This document shows, one piece after another, positions 1 to 11,478 of a stretch of 64,000 nt of DNA. The position numbers and the translations under genes are program-made. The stretch covers positions 3,100,001 to 3,164,000 of the forward strand of contig JAPEIS010000002.1 in NCBI GenBank assembly GCA_029531795.1. Reading direction: 5' to 3'. A model generated the notes under the pieces. It saw nothing but the letters and a program-made list of their open reading frames with translations. It ran no database searches and was not told the origin of the DNA. Every line of letters starts with the position of its first letter. The stretch's first letter is position 1. The DNA is from Sclerotinia nivalis (lineage: Eukaryota; Ascomycota; Leotiomycetes; Helotiales; Sclerotiniaceae).

Positions 1-1250
1 ACTTTTGGTTTTGTATGAGTTTGGATTGGTCATGTAGAAGATTTGATGAAACCAATTTACTCCCATTTGTTGTTTGAAGGGTCCATATCGTTCGAATGCT
101 TGGGCGTAGGAAAGAAGGTCGGTGTACATCTCAGCGGGACATTCGACTGGCAAATTATCTTCTTTGGCCGTGACAATTTCTTGAAGAGCTGAATGCTTGG
201 CTAGTTTCCAAGTTGAGATGTCAGATGGAGTGAGGCCTAGATAAGGTAAATTCCAAACTTCCCACTCCTCGCAACATTTCCAACGGTTTGAGCAATCTCA
301 GTCTCCTCCTCCGTAGCTATCCGACCTGTATACTCGGACATCAAGGGTACTTCCAATTCATCAGCTTTACTTTGGGTCTGATAATAATCTCTAAAGTATG
401 TGGAGGCACTTCGCACAGACTAATAAGATGACAAAAAGGCACCAAGCTATACCTCAAAAATGGTCTCAAAAACGATAACATCCCATCCACAATAGTACGT
501 CTCGCCCCGCCCCCCATTTGGAAGCCTCACTAAATATATGATTTCGATCCCCTGCCGCGCCAAAAGAAGTAGGTACACACGTCCGCCATTCAGAGATAAA
601 TATCTCGTAGCATTATATTCCCTCGGGTTTCCAATCGAGACGATTGGAAAGTTCCACAGTTCTTTGTTCCGGAGCTCCATACCAACTCACTTCTTCCCTC
701 CATCGTCGTACTCTATAAAGATATAAACGCGCTTCGGGTAATCCTAAGATCTCGACATTTTCTCCTTAATAGCGCGTTAATGCGCTCCTGCTGATAAAAT
801 CCGCAAGCGTAAATTCATCCATCCTCGTGCTTTCCATTCCGACTATGTAGAATGTATTGAGGGCGTAGGGAACGGTAGATGCTTCTTTGTGGATTTCTCT
901 GCGTGTGCTGAGGATGCAGGGGTGAAGGGTGTATTTTTTTTGAGCGCTCGAAATCACTGTTGGAGCTGATGGCTTGGCGGGTTGAGAGGAGTGGGTTGAG
1001 GAGGTTGGCTGTAGATTGGACGCGGACGTCGGTGGGTAGGCGGTGGATGAAGGGGCAGTTGGTATGGGGTGTGGTGTGGTGGTGCTGGAGGAGGGAAGAG
1101 GGCTTGTTGGTGCGGCGTGGATGGAATGTTGTGAGTGGTTGGTGGGTTATTTTTGGGAGTTTGGGAGTGAGTGTTTGGCTTGGTAGATTGATAGGAGGGG
1201 GATTTTTTGTATAGGTTTGGTGTGGTTGGTGGGTTGGTGGATTTTGTTGT
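1..1250 (-). pseudogene. Decayed 2EXR/F-box-like hypothetical gene, open at left edge
   Basis: Read on the minus strand, this stretch gives successive protein-like fragments in different frames. The first holds LHPCILSTRREIHKEAS, followed by PYALNTFYIVGMES (about 960-770), typical of the fungal 2EXR/F-box-like hypothetical family, whose members read 'LHPxILxxxRxIHxEAs...NTFyi'. Next come RVRRWREEVSWYGAPEQRTV (about 690-640), then GRVYLLLLARQGIEII (about 580-530), then a fragment ending CEVPPHTLEIIIRP (about 420-370). A last fragment with GLTPSDISTWKLAKHSALQE stays open to position 1. Each change of frame lacks a convincing GT-AG intron, and several stops intervene. I therefore call it a pseudogene, though a poorly resolved multi-exon gene is possible. 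The family has no assigned biochemical role. Confidence 0.5.
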
Positions 1251-1258
1251 TGTGGCAT

Positions 1259-2695
1259 GATTAGAGCTGTGGTTGAGACCGTGGGTTGATGGGTCTAGAG
1301 GAAGGTGTTAGTAGGAAAGGAAGAAGAAGGTTACAACAGCTGTGAGGTGCGAAGATTACTTGTAGTTTCCTAGGTTGAATGTGATATGAAAGTATTTGCG
1401 TGAGTTTTGATGCTGACGTTGATATTGATATTGATATCAAGCCAAGCTCCAAGATATAATCACCAGAATATCCATCCATAAAAACAAGAACTTCCTAAAG
1501 ACAAGACAATAAGGCATTACCTAGTCCTACCATTCGCATTCCGAATCTTCATGAATCTTCACTAGCTAGATATCGAAGATAAAAAGTGATTATGAGAATA
1601 AATATACTAGGTAGGTATACTATAACATGATTCACGTAACGCAATCAGCAAGTCAAATTTTCTGATTCTGTCAAAATATTTTGTTGAAGACAGGGTACTT
1701 GATATTCACATGTATATGAGTATACGAGTAAGGTTATGAATTAGCTCTTATTTAAGTAGAAGACGAAAATGGGGAAGAGATGTTAAACTGTCTTCGACTT
1801 ACCTACTCTAAAGCACAACTATACAGTTTATTCTCCCGACGAGAGCAGGTATTTTATAATTATGAATTCTAGGTATTGACCAAGAAAAATGCGATGTCGT
1901 TCCAGAAACGTTCTCACCAGTCCTCTGCGATGATAGAAATCAATCTCTGAAAATTTTTCTCGTGCGAAATTGTGGTTGCGATTGTGATATACTACTTGCT
2001 TCCACTGTGGTAAAAAAAAAAAAAAAGGGAAAAAAATCACCTGTGTAATCCTTATTGCATTACAATGATTTATGTTTTATCTAAGTGGGAAAAAGACAAT
2101 CAAACCAACTAACTTGTTAGACTCTGATTAGATCTTACTTTAAGGTCCCATCAAGACAAATAAATAGTGATAAGTAAACATAAGTAACTAGGTACTCGTA
2201 CCATAACCACAACCACAACCACAACCGCAACTACACGACCCTTGAACTTACAGGGACATTTAGAAATCCGAAATCTACGAGTAGAATTCATAGATTTAAT
2301 TCCTGAATGGTTTCTCTAGTCAATGTATGTGATCATACGAACTAATGTAATTTTAGTTATGAACAGGGTTGGGGGCGCGGCGGAGGGGGGGAAAAGCTTG
2401 TTAGGAATGGATGGATGGATGGGTGGATTGAATGAAAGGAATGCACGTAGAGCTAGAGCCGTTACGCCACGATAAAGGAGTACGGGGATTCGTGGGGATA
2501 TTGTATAGGTTGGATTTTTGGACTTCGTTGAACGAGCTTGTTTGTTATTTAGTAGAAGATAGATACACGTTCATACAGATGTAGATGCAGATGTCGATGT
2601 TGTGAAGGAAGGGATTATGAAGGTGAAGTAATGTAGATTGGTGGATGGACAGAAGAGAAGACTAATCCGTGATATTATTTTGAAATTTTGCTAGA
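1259..2695. other. Intergenic, no gene recognised
   Basis: AT-rich sequence with only short spurious frames. It holds an imperfect ACAACC repeat near 2203-2230, a poly-A run near 2010-2026 and a GGAT-rich run near 2405-2430. No RNA gene or mobile element was recognised. Confidence 0.6.
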
Positions 2696-3956
2696 TCAAT
2701 AAAAAAAATATCGAAATCGATAATGGTTGCGGGGTTGTGTAGAAGTGTAGAAAGTTGGATAAATCAATCTACGAAAGCCAATGGTACCTGGACACAACGA
2801 ACCCAGCGCCATCATCTTGCGAACTTCCTTAGGTACTAAACTATCCAAAATCCCACCTAAACTATCTCCCAACCCATTGATCAATTCAGATATATACGCA
2901 ACGCTACAATGTTGCCTATAGCATTGAAGTTGATATTGTGCCGGAAGTGACGCACAGAATAATTTGAAACATTCCTTTTGGAAGCATTCTTCTCGATTTT
3001 CTGGAGCTACCGTTGTACATTTATCGTCCAGAGTGGGAAGAACCGGAAGGTCGGTATTGGGAGTAGAATTGTTATCGCAGTGTGTTTTGTAACATTGGAG
3101 TTGGTACTGTGGTTGTAATGAACCACATGAATAGCCAATAGAACCTGGCATGGGACAATTTTGACGGTAGCATTCGAGTTGATTTTCTGTAGCGACACTG
3201 ATACAACCTCCAACTAGATGAGGAGTTTTTTGAGCGGCGTTTGGTGTTTGTTGAGAGGGGCTGGGTGTTTGTCGGGTTTGTTCTGGTGCAAGAGGAGTGT
3301 AAACTTCATAGCAGCGTTTCTTATAACAATTGAGTTGGTATTGTGGTGGTACCGATCCGCAAGAAAATCCTGGAGGACCTGGCATTGGGCATAACTTTTG
3401 GAAGCATGCTAATTCATCGTTTGGCGCTACACCGGCACAATTCTTTCCTACAGTTACCTCCACTGGATATTGAAGGGCTATTGCGACAGCTTTCGTCATT
3501 GCAAGCTTTGGATTGCACTTCGATTTGTAGCATGCTAGCTGATCATCTGGCGGGTATGAAGCACATGATGGTCCGGGAGGGCCAGCAGATTCGCGACAAT
3601 TTTCCTTGTAGCATTGTAGTTGATATTCCTGGGCGACCCCAGGACAACCACCAATGAGAGGTTGAGAACTTTGTTGAGGAAGTGCTTGACTGGTCGTTGC
3701 CTGAGCACCTAGATTGGGGCATTTTGACTTGTAGCATGCAAGTTGATTTGCAGGAGGATAAGAAGCACAAGTTGACCCGAGTAGTCCAGTTGTTGGCTCA
3801 TGGCATTGATTTTTGTAACATTGTAGTTGATACTCCAGCGCATCCTCCAACTGGAAGGGAATTAGGTGCAACAGAAGTTGTAACTGCTGCCGCCATGGAA
3901 ACTTGTGCTTGAAAAGCCGAAGCCATTAAGGCTTGAATGATAGTAGACGCTCTCAT
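2696..3956 (-). CDS. Secreted cysteine-repeat protein, ten C-x10-C-x4-C modules, frame broken after the signal peptide
   Basis: The body (from about 3835 to 2696) contains ten copies of a module with exactly the spacing C-x10-C-x4-C. They alternate between a GGCxGVA-type and a SCASxPPxxQL-type, both ending QLxCYKxxC. The linkers are Pro/Ser/Thr/Gln-rich, except that the last pair is almost fused. A signal-peptide-like start, MRASTIIQALMASAFQAQ, begins at 3956 (an in-frame ATG also lies at 3980). It runs into GGCAGV, the first half of module 1, but in a different frame from the rest of module 1 (EYQLQCYKNQC). The break lies near 3833. The protein is probably extracellular with a disulfide-rich fold. 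The spacing does not match the eight-cysteine CFEM pattern, and I recognise no named family. The tail after SLVPKEVRKMMAL has no cysteine-module pattern and may be mis-modelled or hold an intron. Confidence 0.65.
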
Positions 3957-4304
3957 ATTTGAAGGAAATGAATGCAACATATCCTAAGCACACGATTCTT
4001 GAAGAGGAAACCCGTGGATTAGGCGAAAAAGAGCTGATATATAGTTGAGATAAGATTCAGAAATGTAAAAAAGAAGGGGCTCGTTTAGAATTCCGTAAGC
4101 CAAGATTGAAGAATGACATTCGATTTTGAACATCAAGGAATGTAATTTTTGAAACAAATTTCCTTAACACCATATTTCCATTCAAAGTGAGCAACCAGAG
4201 TCGCACACACAGAATCACTTGTCCAGTTTCAGTTAGGAAAGCCGGAGATCATAAAGGTTCTAGATGAAGACTAAGAATCGATCTGGTTCGAGAAACGGAA
4301 GCTC

Positions 4305-4791
4305 TCAGTAATACAGAATTGATGGCTGGGCTTGCAATGAACCACTTGACTCCGCACAATAATCATCAGTTTGATGCATTTTTAGTGACCATGCGAGGGA
4401 AATCATCCACTCCCATCCAATGGTACGAATGGGTATTTTGGGAACAGTCATTGACTTCTCGACCATGAATTTATTTGAGGAATGTTCCATTTCCTCCATG
4501 GGCTCATAGTTCAGACCTATGATCAAACATGGGATTGGCCACCTATGTCAATGCGTACCTTTAAAGCACGATACCTGTTTTCTACATCGCAGTTGTTGCT
4601 ACCATAATCCTCAGTCTCCAAATGCAATCTAACTGTATCTTGACTGACATCATGTCCTTTTTGAACATTAACATATGTTCAATGAAATACTTAAGAGGAA
4701 TTGAATCGATATTGGTAATGATATATTGAGCTTTGAGGTTCTTTTGAGGTTGTTCTGAGGTGGTTGGGGAGAAGTCTGTGAGGATGATCAA
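4305..4791 (-). pseudogene. Possible decayed or unresolved small gene
   Basis: Two minus-strand fragments (4791-4582 and 4526-4305) and a third frame between them look protein-like, for example QDTVRLHLETEDYGSNNCDV around 4640-4580. A candidate donor (GTACGC, after RYRALK) and a TAG acceptor about 40 nt on do not rejoin the frames cleanly. I do not recognise a family. This may be a gene remnant or chance. Confidence 0.2.
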
Positions 4792-5088
4792 ATGAATAAG
4801 AGATGATGGGTTCCTGATATCAAGCAGGTTCCTGACTAAGCTTAAATAAATTATGCATGAATAGTCCGTGCGTCATATCATTGCACTAAAAAAATATCGA
4901 GCCCCACCAACCTTTGAACTTTTGAAGCTCTTTCAAAATATTTGTCGCAAATCATAAAATTTGGTCTGATTTCTCTTCAAATCTACTTCATTAATCTCAA
5001 ATATATTTCCTCATACATCTATTACATCCAATGCAGTGACAACAATCTTTTTCAACATTTTTCATTCAGATCATTAAAGCGATAAAGG

Positions 5089-7049
5089 ATGCCACCAAAA
5101 GCAGAGAGAGGAGCTACCTCGCGGGGTAGACCTCGAGGTAGAGGACGAGGAAGGGGAAGAGGAATTGCTATCGAGGCGATTGAAACACCAGAACTCAGAG
5201 GCGTTCCCGAAGAACCTTCCCAACCTAGTCAATCACCTGCGCCAATTGCGCCAATTGCGCCGATGGCACCAATGACACAATCTACGGGCACCATTACTCC
5301 AAAAGTCGAACCCAGCGATGACGCATTCGATCCAAATACCTCACCTGCTATGATACCTGCCGAAACACCTGCACAAACACCCGTAACTGTCCCTGCGAAA
5401 CCTCCAGCCGAAAGTGCGACCATAAGGGGCCGTGGTGGGGCAACTATGAGGGCACGAGGAGAATCAACCGGAAGGGCTAGATTCAAGCCTAAGAATATTA
5501 GAAGAGATCAAGCAGACAGAGAGAGATTAGAGCAAGAGGAGAGGGATCGAAAAGCGGCAAATCAAGCCCAAGCAGAAAAAGAAGCACGCAGATCTCAAAG
5601 AGGACGAGGACACACTGGAAGAGGTAGAGGTGATGCAATGGGTCAAAATCGTGGGGCGGGAAGAGGAGCTCCAATGTCTAGTGCTACTGGTATTTTCAGT
5701 GTTGCGCCGGCTGCAATGGGTAAGTCAATTGCTGGTTAGTTGTTAAATTTGCTAATGTCTATTTTACAGACAGAAAGGGTGGTATGGATGGGTTTGCCAT
5801 CGGAAATACAAGAGGTGGTGGAGGAGGAGGGGGTGGAGGTGGAGGATTTGGAGGTGGAGGAGGAGGTGGTGGTGGAGGCTCTGGATCAGGAAATGGAGGA
5901 GGAGTAAATGTGCTATCTGCAGAAAACTCCTCTACCTTCGATCCGGAATATCCCGATGAAGGCGATGGGCAAGTCAGGAAAGTCAATATTGAAATGATCA
6001 GTTTAGTAGAGGATGATGACGATGATATGGTTGGCTCTGGCAGAGGAGGCAAAGGTGGTTACAAATCGCGGTCCCTCGCACCGATCCGAATCAAGCGTGA
6101 AGAACACAAGGAACGTTCCAACATGATGGTTAGTGATTCAGATCTTGCAGAGGCAGCAAAGAAGCAAGTGGATGAAGCAGAGGGTAATAAATCTGGGGAA
6201 GATGTCGAGATGACTATGGATGGAGCGGCAACCGCCGAGGACCCAAGGACAAAAGACGAACCTGGTCTCGAATCTCCAACTATGTTAAAATTCCCAGAGT
6301 TCAAAGCACCATCTTCCCCTGAAGAGAAGAAGCGTCTTAAAAAGGAGGTTGACTCTCCACAACAATCTAAAGTACTACGACCTAGCAGAAAGAAGGATAA
6401 AGTTCCAGTCATACAAACGGAAGAGGACAAATTCGAATATGAACGTTATCTTGAGGATGTGGACATACTTGCTGAGGAACTCCGTCTATTGAGAGGAAAT
6501 GTGGATAAAACACCTAAGGATAGAGGAAAAGGCAAGGCTGTCGATGTGGATGGAGATGTTGGAATGGACGGCGAACAAGAACAAGATGAATCTCAACCAG
6601 AAGCTAATCATGCAGATGGTCGAATCTATCTATTCCAATTTCCTCCTGTTCTTCCTCGGTTATTTAATCCTCAGGTTGAGAATTCGGAAGATGTTGTTGT
6701 GACCCAATCCTCTGAGCAAATCGATCTTACCGATGATAAAGACAAAGGAATTAAGAAGGAATCCGAAGAAGTCATCATCAAGACCGAACCCAACGTTGCG
6801 CAAGAAAATGAGGCATTAGTTGGCGAACAAGGATATATTGGGAAATTGGTCGTAAGGAAGAGTGGCAAGGTTGAATTAGATTGGGGTGGCACAAGTATGG
6901 CAGTAGGCCGTGGCGTTCCAGCTGCTTTCTTGAGTCAAATTGTTCTTGCTGAGGATCCTAAAGGTGAGGCACCAGAAGGTGTTGCCACTGGATTAGGAAA
7001 AGTTATGGGGAAGTTTATCGTTACTCCTGATTGGGAGAAGATTTTTTAG
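5089..7049 (+). CDS. RPC53: RNA polymerase III subunit RPC4 (Rpc53)
   Basis: Exons 5089-5719 and 5770-7049 are joined across a 50-nt intron (GTAAGT...ACAG). The junction gives AAM-DRKGGMDG, a 636-residue protein. Rpc53 is a nuclear subunit of the Pol III Rpc37/Rpc53 heterodimer, which acts in initiation, termination and reinitiation at tRNA, 5S and other Pol III genes. The N-terminal half is disordered and basic, with RG-rich blocks (RGRPRGRGRGRGRG). A long poly-glycine segment starts just after the intron, and acidic/KE-rich stretches with SUMO-like 'IKxEP' motifs follow. The C-terminus carries the Pfam RNA_pol_Rpc4 signature: LFQFPPVLPRLF, then GYIGKLVVRKSGKVELDWGG, and finally GKFIVTPDWEKIF. 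The start is the first ATG of the open frame, preceded by a long AT-rich leader. This is a core gene in single copy in the window. Confidence 0.93.
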
Positions 7050-7859
7050 TGGAGAGAGGATAGGGAAGCGGGGAGAGGAGAGTACGGAAAGAAAACAAGC
7101 GACCCCTGACGTGTTGAAGGATGATGAACTGAACATTTTTTGCATAGCATAGCTCCGGCGTTGGCGGTTTTATCAAAATTGGTGTAAAGGGGCATTCATC
7201 TTTTCACGATGATTCTAGGTATATACCAATGAATAATAACGCATCAACTATATCGGCCACTTCATCTGGAAACCAAAATGCACAGGAATGTCTCGCCCAG
7301 GTCTTGGTACCTTTGAAGAAAGTCCTACGGCGTAGTAGAAGGAATATAGCCAATAACGGCCAATTCGCTCTCGGATCTCATGCATATGAGCGAAGGCCGA
7401 ATCTTATAAGTTCTCTTCTCCGTACTAATTTTGCCATGTACAGATCCCGAGACGGGTGTCAAAACCCAGCCAAGCGGTGGGATGTAGAATCCCCGCATCC
7501 CCACAATTTAGGGTGTTCACCCCGCCATCAATCTCCAGCGCCGTCCACTTTCTCGTCCACATAACCACATGCTCTTCTCATTGCCGTCGTAATTGTAGTC
7601 CATTGTTTTTATTTACTACGTTTGTGTATAAATATATATTCTTATCTGGTTTCTGCTCTCCTTTACCTCATTCTCATTACTTACCTTGCTTCTGACCGTT
7701 TCTGTACTAAGAAGTAAATCTTTTTCGGAACTCGTCACTCAAGAATTGAGAAATTGCGGGGCAAACGTCACACAAGCATAAGCATAAATACTTACCTCAA
7801 AGCATACGAAACTATATAGCTTCTCATTGCTAAGTGGAACCAATTCTACAGAGACCAAG
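7050..7859. other. Intergenic, 3' region of RPC53 and 5' region of the monooxygenase
   Basis: One unsupported open frame of 111 codons (7229-7564) lacks family resemblance. The pyrimidine-rich stretch around 7560-7690 would fit a fungal core promoter for the monooxygenase downstream. Confidence 0.5.
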
Positions 7860-9209
7860 ATGCCTCTCCGTGTCTTAGTAGTTGGAGCAGGGTTGGCCGG
7901 TCTGGCAGCGGCACTTTCTACCAAACTTGCAAACCCATCACATGAAGTGACGATTCTGGAAACTGTCTCGGAATTGGCGGAAGTCGGGGTAAGAGACAAA
8001 CTCCAAATATTGGGATATTACTCTGTAGAACTGTGCTAACTGATATTGTAGGCAGGACTACAAATAACACCCAACGCATCACGGCTCTTCAAGAAATGGG
8101 GAATATACGATGATCTCGCACCAAAAGCTACGTTTCCTAAAACTCTCTCAGTATGGCGATTCGATGGAACAAAACGGTTAGCACATTCTTCAGATTTTCA
8201 AGAAAAGATCAATGAAAGATATGGAGCTCCTTTTTGGGGAATGCATCGAGTAGATCTACAACGTGCACTATGCGCTAAATGCGATGAGTTAGGCGTCATT
8301 ATTCGTTTATCAACGAGAGTCATGAGTGTCGATTTCGAAAGTACAATTATAACATTAGAGGGAGGAAAAACAGTAGAAGGAGACGTTATACTCTGCACAG
8401 ATGGGATTTATTCGGCTACTAGATCACAATTTCTGGGCCATTCATGTCCGCCAAATCCAACTGGAGATCTCGCATATAGAATTGTCATTGATAAATCTAC
8501 ATTGAGCGGTCCGGATGCAGAGAAACTCACTGCATTCATCGATTCTCACTCGGTCAACTTCTGGGCAGGTCCAGATACACACGTAGTATCATACACTATG
8601 CGCGGAGGCGATCTATTCAACATCGTCCTACTCTGTCCCGATAATCTCCCACCCGGACTTTCGCGCTCAACAGGAGATCTGGAAGAAATGAAAGGATTGT
8701 TTGAAGGCTGGGATCCCATCCTTAGAGCATTCCTAGAACAAGTCAAAGAAGTGGCCAAATGGCGGTTAATGCATCTCGAGCCCCTCGAACGCTGGACTAG
8801 CGAAAAAGGAACTTTTTGGATGGCAGGTGATGCTTGTCATCCCATGCTTCCCTATCTCGCACAAGGCGCTAATTCTAGTCTGGAAGATGGAGCGGTCATG
8901 GGATATCTATTGGGGAAAGTAAATGTAAAGACGAAAAATGAACAATTGAAGAAAGCGGCGAGGATATATGAGGAATTGAGAAAGGGGAGAGGAGAAGGTA
9001 TAGCGAGGGAGACGTGGGGACAGAGAGAAAGTTTTCATATGGTGGAGGGAGAGGAACAGGTTAAGAGAGATGAAATTTTATTGGCGGGACCGACGGATGA
9101 AGGGGGTTATCCGAGTAGATGGCAGGATTTTGGCGGTGCCCAGAAGTGGTTGTATGGGTATGATGCTTATGTGGAGGCGGAGAAGGGATTTGAGAAGTTG
9201 CCGTTTTAG
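7860..9209 (+). CDS. FAD-dependent monooxygenase (salicylate hydroxylase-like)
   Basis: Exons 7860-7988 and 8052-9209 are separated by a 63-nt intron (GTAAGA...TAG, phase 0), giving AEVG-AGLQITPNA and a 428-residue protein. It is a class A flavoprotein aromatic hydroxylase that uses NAD(P)H and O2. The N-terminus has the dinucleotide-binding Rossmann motif VVGAGLAGLAAALS (residues about 8-21). The C-terminal half has the second FAD motif GDACHPMLPYLAQGANSSLE, whose GD binds the ribityl chain. WGMHRVDLQRAL fits the conserved region before the substrate domain. The length is normal for salicylate hydroxylase-like enzymes, and no membrane segment is visible. The substrate cannot be read from sequence; salicylate, 3-hydroxybenzoate-type acids and secondary metabolites are all possible. 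No biosynthetic cluster partner is adjacent. Confidence 0.88.
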
Positions 9210-11478
9210 GTGGAGGGGATTTATTGTGTTGGATATTGAATAGTGGATTGATTAGATAATTGCCTTTATGTTCTAAGAGGTTTGGGACAGTATCCACTTC
9301 TTCGACCGTATCATTCAAAGTGACCACCCATATAGCGGGGTATTCCAAATACTGGCCTCGCGAGATGCAATTTTGGTACTTTGATGGGAATGCCATGACA
9401 TGACGCATTGGAATTGGCGGCGAACACTTTCCACCCGCGCAAATAACCTCCCACTGGTTGAAACGTTAAGGTATCCGGGTCTCAGGCCCATCCTTTCATT
9501 GACTGCATACCTAAACCTCCATTGAAAAGGAGGTCAAACGGAGTAGAGCTCATCAGGCTTCATAACTCTATCAAGCAAGATGGAAGTGTAGGGGTTGAAG
9601 AATCACCGGGTACAAAGCACATTGACCAAGAATTGTATCGATGGAAGCTTGTAAGTCTTACTTGTTGTGAGGAGCATGGAATTTTCAAAGTCCAAGTGGG
9701 GGCGTACTCGTAAGCTACCCTTTATTCCTTGCACTGTAGAGAATGTGCTCGAAATTACACCATTGATGACGGAGCCCAACATTCATGTTTCACACAAGCG
9801 TATAGAATCGTATAATAGGAGTCGGGAGGACCGTTGCGCCCTATGTACAAGTCATGGTGCCGTGTGGATCGACCATAGTTGGTAGGTACTGCCGAACAAC
9901 GAGGAAGATTATGTGGCACATCAATAAAAGACAGATCCAGCTGTCGAGAAGAGAACTAATTCCCATCAGTATATGGTACAAATATAAGGAAAGGACTGGA
10001 AAAACTACTCACTTTGTGAATTGCTGTTGCTAGCCCAAATGAAAGTACAGCTACACATTGCCAAAGGAGAAGTCACATTGTAATGCCACCACTTGTTATT
10101 AATTGAGGAATTCATCAGGGTATTGGGAGGTGCCCTTGGGCTGAGGAAATTCTGCCAAGTAAACGACATACTTATCCTGGTAAAGCAAACAATCAGTAGC
10201 TGTACAGCTAGAACGTGACCGGAACAACTTGCAGATTTGAGAAATGGTATATTACTACCAAGATATGCCAGTTGGTTCCGAACGCTCAACACAAATAAAA
10301 CGTTTGCTCGGGGTCCAGGGGATCTCAATGAGGCTTAACAATGCAAGAAGACACCTCAGTTGTGATACATGGCCGTTGAAAGAAGAAACAAAATTCAAGG
10401 GCAGAGCTATGGGTGATGTGATAATACCATAAAGAAGATAACCGTACTAGCAAGGCATTCGAAAGATATTTGAGTTACATCATGAAAAGAAATGACATAA
10501 GAAAGACTGCCAAGGTGGCAAAAGAGTGACAAGAGAGGGAGAGAAAATGTGTCATGAAAGAACTATCTTACTTATTTCTGGGCCAACAGATTACTTGCAC
10601 CATCGGCATCCATCCGAGCAGCAATTTATGGCGCACAAAAAGGTGTGGTAGTAGAATTGCAAGCCTTACCAGTGTGCTAAATGAGTCAAAATTTCGTTTT
10701 CTCCAGGGAGAAACTCCTCCAATCGGATATGGAACCGAAAAAAGCAAAAAGGGCTCAAATTCTCGGGGCACAACATCTGTCTATACTGGTTAATTAACCA
10801 AGAAGTATATGCGAGATCTAGTAAGAAACTTGGTACTTCACTCGTCTCGGCAGGCGCCTGTATCACAAACGGATGAATCAATACAAGCCCCTCGAAAGTA
10901 CCGCAGCCTTATTCTATTCTTGCCGATTCAACTTAGCAGAACCAGACAGCCAAAATTCGATTGAGAATAAAGACCAAACCTAGATCATTCGTAGAAACTC
11001 AATTCATAATAATGGGAATTCGGATTTCGGAAGCCAATCTATACATATCGCGGCAAGCTGCATTCACAACATTCAAGACTTTCACACCGAGTTTGGAGAG
11101 AATTGAATTATTCGTGGAATCCCGCAAACGGACTTTTTCGCTCGATGTAGAGAAATCTTGATTGGAATGATTTCTGTTGCATGATGGTATGTCGGCTTGA
11201 AGCTTGCAGGAAGAGTCTAAGCAATGAAATCAGGATTTAGAATGCTTTGTTGATGGCAAATATATTTGCACGCCAAATTGGCTTGCTAAAGATCGATGCG
11301 GGCCTTGAAATTTGTCTTATTCGGGTTTTTGCATTATTTACTTATTATACTCGGCTTCTTGCATATTTATGCATTCAGTCACAAATCATGCAACAAGAGT
11401 TAGCATACCTCTTCATATGGGTATATATGAGAGCTACTTAGTAGTCCTAATCGATCAAGAGTTATCCTTCTTTCTACT
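9210..11478. other. Intergenic, gene-poor
   Basis: Only short frames on both strands. The minus strand at 10880-10570 has protein-like pieces (for example GLVLIHPFVIQAPAETSEVP) interrupted by stops. They may be an old gene remnant, but I cannot assign a family. Confidence 0.45.

Noticed and set aside
5759..6052. Minus-strand frame rich in proline
   Set aside because: It is the antisense of the RPC53 poly-glycine coding tract; composition explains it.
7229..7564. 111-codon frame between RPC53 and the monooxygenase
   Set aside because: No family resemblance, low-complexity sequence, located in a promoter-like region.
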